A stretch of 64,000 bases of DNA, from contig NZ_CANKXW010000006.1 of NCBI RefSeq assembly GCF_947487805.1, forward strand, positions 62,001-126,000. The letters run 5' to 3'. The stretch comes from an uncultured Tateyamaria sp. GTDB taxonomy: Bacteria > Pseudomonadota > Alphaproteobacteria > Rhodobacterales > Rhodobacteraceae. The notes beneath the pieces are model-generated. The model saw only the letters and a program-made list of their open reading frames with translations. It did not search any database and was not told the origin of the DNA. Below are positions 62,480 to 64,000 of the stretch, piece after piece (position 1 is the stretch's first letter; every line of letters begins with the position of its first letter). Made by a program: the position numbers and the translations under genes.

Positions 62480-62641
62480 ATGCTTGGTTGGGCCATCACA
62501 TTTCTTGTCATCGCTTTGATTGCTGCCGTTCTTGGTTTCGGTGGCGTGGCCGGTGCCGCGACAGGTATCGCGCAGATCCTGTTCGTCGTGTTCCTGGTTC
62601 TGTTCGTCGGTTCGCTGATCATGCGCGCCATGCGCAGCTGA
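62480..62641 (+). CDS. DUF1328-family small membrane protein
   Basis: A 53-residue protein with two hydrophobic helices separated by [14 protein letters not shown], the family signature (YtjA-like). GGAGGA precedes ATG at 62480. Found widely in proteobacteria and often stress induced, here with an EcfG-type promoter. Terminator directly downstream. Confidence 0.88.
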   Translation: MLGWAITFLVIALIAAVLGFGGVAGAATGIAQILFVVFLVLFVGSLIMRAMRS

Positions 62642-62669
62642 CCGCGCGACACAGACGCGATTCAAACCG

Positions 62670-62720
62670 CACCCCGACCGTCACCCGACATGGGTTGGCA
62701 CTTATGGTCGGGGTGTTTTT
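62670..62720 (+). terminator. intrinsic terminator after the DUF1328 gene
   Basis: CACCCCGACC (62670-62679) pairs with GGTCGGGGTG (62706-62715), then TTTTT. The 26-base loop is long but the stem is perfect. Confidence 0.8.
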
Positions 62721-62740
62721 GCGTCTGGTGTCCCGGTCCG

Positions 62741-63118
62741 TCACAGCAGCCAGAGGATCACGCCGGTTGCCACGGCTCCCAGCGTCAGAATGCTCGCCAG
62801 AATCGTCATGCGGCGATGGGACTGTGCCTCGACGTCATGGTCATCCATGCGCTTTTCCGTCGCCCGACAGGTCGACACGGCCGCCCAGAAGATCAGGACC
62901 GCGGCCAGTATAAACAACTCGGACACAGTCTTTGCCACGATGGGATAGTCTGTGTCCTTGAACACCGCCTTGAGGCCAAGCGCGAGCGCGACACAGGCCA
63001 TTCCCGTCCGCATCCACCCCGCAAAGGTGCGCTCATTCGCCAGCAATGTCCGATCCTCCGCCCATCGTGTGCGCGTATCGGCCAATTCGGTCCGATCAGG
63101 GTTCGACGAGTCAGACAT
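62741..63118 (-). CDS. DUF202 (YidH-like) membrane protein
   Basis: A 125-residue protein. DRTLLANERTFAGWMRTGMACVALALGL is the DUF202 hallmark; three hydrophobic helices follow the motif. Inner-membrane protein of unknown role, common in stress-regulated groups of roseobacters. Follows the DUF883-like gene on the same strand but behind a terminator. Confidence 0.88.
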   Translation of the reverse strand: MSDSSNPDRTELADTRTRWAEDRTLLANERTFAGWMRTGMACVALALGLKAVFKDTDYPIVAKTVSELFILAAVLIFWAAVSTCRATEKRMDDHDVEAQSHRRMTILASILTLGAVATGVILWLL

Positions 63119-63156
63119 TCGGGCATCTCCGGATCAGGGGTAGGTGCAACGCAAAG

Positions 63157-63186
63157 AGGCCGGGACAGCGAAACGCATCCCGGCCT
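63157..63186 (-). terminator. intrinsic terminator of the last minus-strand gene
   Basis: AGGCCGGGA (63157-63165) pairs perfectly with TCCCGGCCT (63178-63186). Read on the minus strand it lies 24 bases after the stop at 63210 and is followed by CTTTG. Confidence 0.75.
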
Positions 63187-63209
63187 GTTTCAGTATTTAT
63201 CGGGGCAGA

Positions 63210-63992
63210 TCACCGCACAGGGCGTACTTCGTCACTGTTGACGGTTGCAGCCAGTTCGCTGCGGACCGCCGACATTCCGGAATGCACGGCGGCCTTGCCA
63301 CGCGCTTCCAGAGCCGAGATCTCGTCGCGCAGGGTGCGTTCCGCCTCACGCATCAGCTGGTCGCGCTTGGCACCCATCAGCTCGGCTTCGCGGCGTGTGC
63401 CGGGCAGCAATGCACCCAGCAAGGCGCCGGCGCCGGCAACCGCGATCATCGTCATCCACGGCCGTTCGGCGTGGGTCTTGCGCGCGGTCTCGGTCAGACG
63501 GGACGCATGCCGCTCCAGCCCTTCCTGCGCGGTCACAGCCTTCAGGCGGGCGGCACGCACGCGGGCGCGGGCGTCCGGCCCCAGCTTGTCCAACCCGGCA
63601 TCCAGCTTGACGCGCAACGCTTGTGCGCGACCGGGGCCGACATCCACGCTGTCCGCTGCGATCCGTGCCTTCTGCTTCAGGCGCGCATCGGCCTTTTCCA
63701 CGCGTTGCTCGAATTCGGAGGACAACGGTGCCGCCGCCGAGGCGCGCGGCGCGGGCGCAGGTTTCGCTTTTGGCGCAAAGAGCAACGCAAGACCCGTCCC
63801 GATCAGGGCGAGGCTCGCAGGATGCGCACGTGCACCCTTCAGTCCCTGCCCTACCACGGTGCGCGCCACATCCGACAACTGCCCGGTCGCGGCACGGCCC
63901 ACCTCGTCGGGGAACCGCGTGCTCAACAGCGCGCTGAGCGCATGGGTCAGCCCGTCGCGGTGGGCGTTGGCATTGGCAATTTCGCTGTTCAT
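63210..63992 (-). CDS. DUF3618/DUF883-like envelope-stress protein
   Basis: A 260-residue helical protein. Ala/Arg/Lys-rich coiled-coil regions surround a short hydrophobic segment (PASLALIGTGLALLFAP near 60) and a second one (WMTMIAVAGAGALLGALLPGTRRE near 180) with the glycine pattern of ElaB/YgaM (DUF883) tails. Such proteins anchor to the inner membrane or to ribosomes under stress. Start at 63992 is eight bases from the window edge; its promoter is outside. Confidence 0.7.
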   Translation of the reverse strand: MNSEIANANAHRDGLTHALSALLSTRFPDEVGRAATGQLSDVARTVVGQGLKGARAHPASLALIGTGLALLFAPKAKPAPAPRASAAAPLSSEFEQRVEKADARLKQKARIAADSVDVGPGRAQALRVKLDAGLDKLGPDARARVRAARLKAVTAQEGLERHASRLTETARKTHAERPWMTMIAVAGAGALLGALLPGTRREAELMGAKRDQLMREAERTLRDEISALEARGKAAVHSGMSAVRSELAATVNSDEVRPVR

Positions 63993-64000
63993 ATCACGAG

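Noticed and set aside
1-64000. CRISPR array, rRNA or tRNA genes
   Set aside because: No spaced direct repeats of 25-40 bases and no tRNA or rRNA signature were found on reading both strands.

Overview
The window looks like alphaproteobacterial DNA, most likely a member of the Rhodobacterales (roseobacter group). The grounds are codon use, an EcfG-type (GGAAC-N16-CGTT) promoter next to small envelope-stress genes, and the style of its conjugation genes. No rRNA, tRNA, CRISPR array, replication gene or tyrosine integrase was found, so it cannot be decided from the window whether this is a chromosome carrying an integrated conjugative element or a large conjugative plasmid.

Left part (1-13.3 kb): ordinary and metabolic genes. 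A CAP-domain protein runs off the left edge. It is followed by a one-TM orphan and an IclR-like regulator, an AT-rich gene-poor stretch, kduI-kduD for uronate catabolism, a dead IS3-family element with three lesions, and a SnoaL-like gene. A TPP riboswitch then leads a tightly overlapping operon, thiM-thiE-thiD-thiY-tenA-thiZ-thiX, for salvage of thiamine precursors.

Middle part (13.4-47.4 kb): a conjugative element. A secreted orphan protein (13.5 kb) is separated from the rest by a 4-5 kb block of ordinary genes (LysR, oxidoreductase, small membrane proteins, kinase-like ATPase). A nearly complete VirB-type T4SS follows (virB2, B3, B4, a B7-like lipoprotein, B1, B5, B8, B9, B10, B11, B6), then virD4, a relaxase, a mobC-like gene and an IncP/Ti-like nic candidate. 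A palindromic motif, CGATA-N6-TATCG, or most of it, occurs upstream of three transfer-related units. Between virB6 and virD4 sits a defence cargo: a winged-helix/nucleotidyltransferase protein of unknown role, a Gabija-like OLD nuclease/UvrD helicase pair, and a short Argonaute with a DUF4365-APAZ partner (SPARDA type).

Right of the transfer genes (47.9-53.2 kb): a PIN-domain protein with an XRE-ImmA/IrrE protein, divergent from a complete type III CBASS operon (TRIP13-like ATPase, HORMA-type proteins, CD-NTase, NucC). Repeated TTTGTAAAC half-sites lie in the shared promoter region.

Right end (53.5-62.0 kb): an 8.5 kb Tn3-family transposon with 38-bp terminal inverted repeats, tnpA, tnpR and a res site. 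It carries a phosphite uptake and oxidation set (ptxA, B, C divergent from ptxD, E). PtxD keeps all the known catalytic residues at the same numbering as the characterised enzyme. The transposon ends 21 bp upstream of a small membrane-anchored protein gene and has no matching target duplication. The last 2 kb hold DUF1328, DUF202 and DUF883-like envelope-stress genes with clear terminators.
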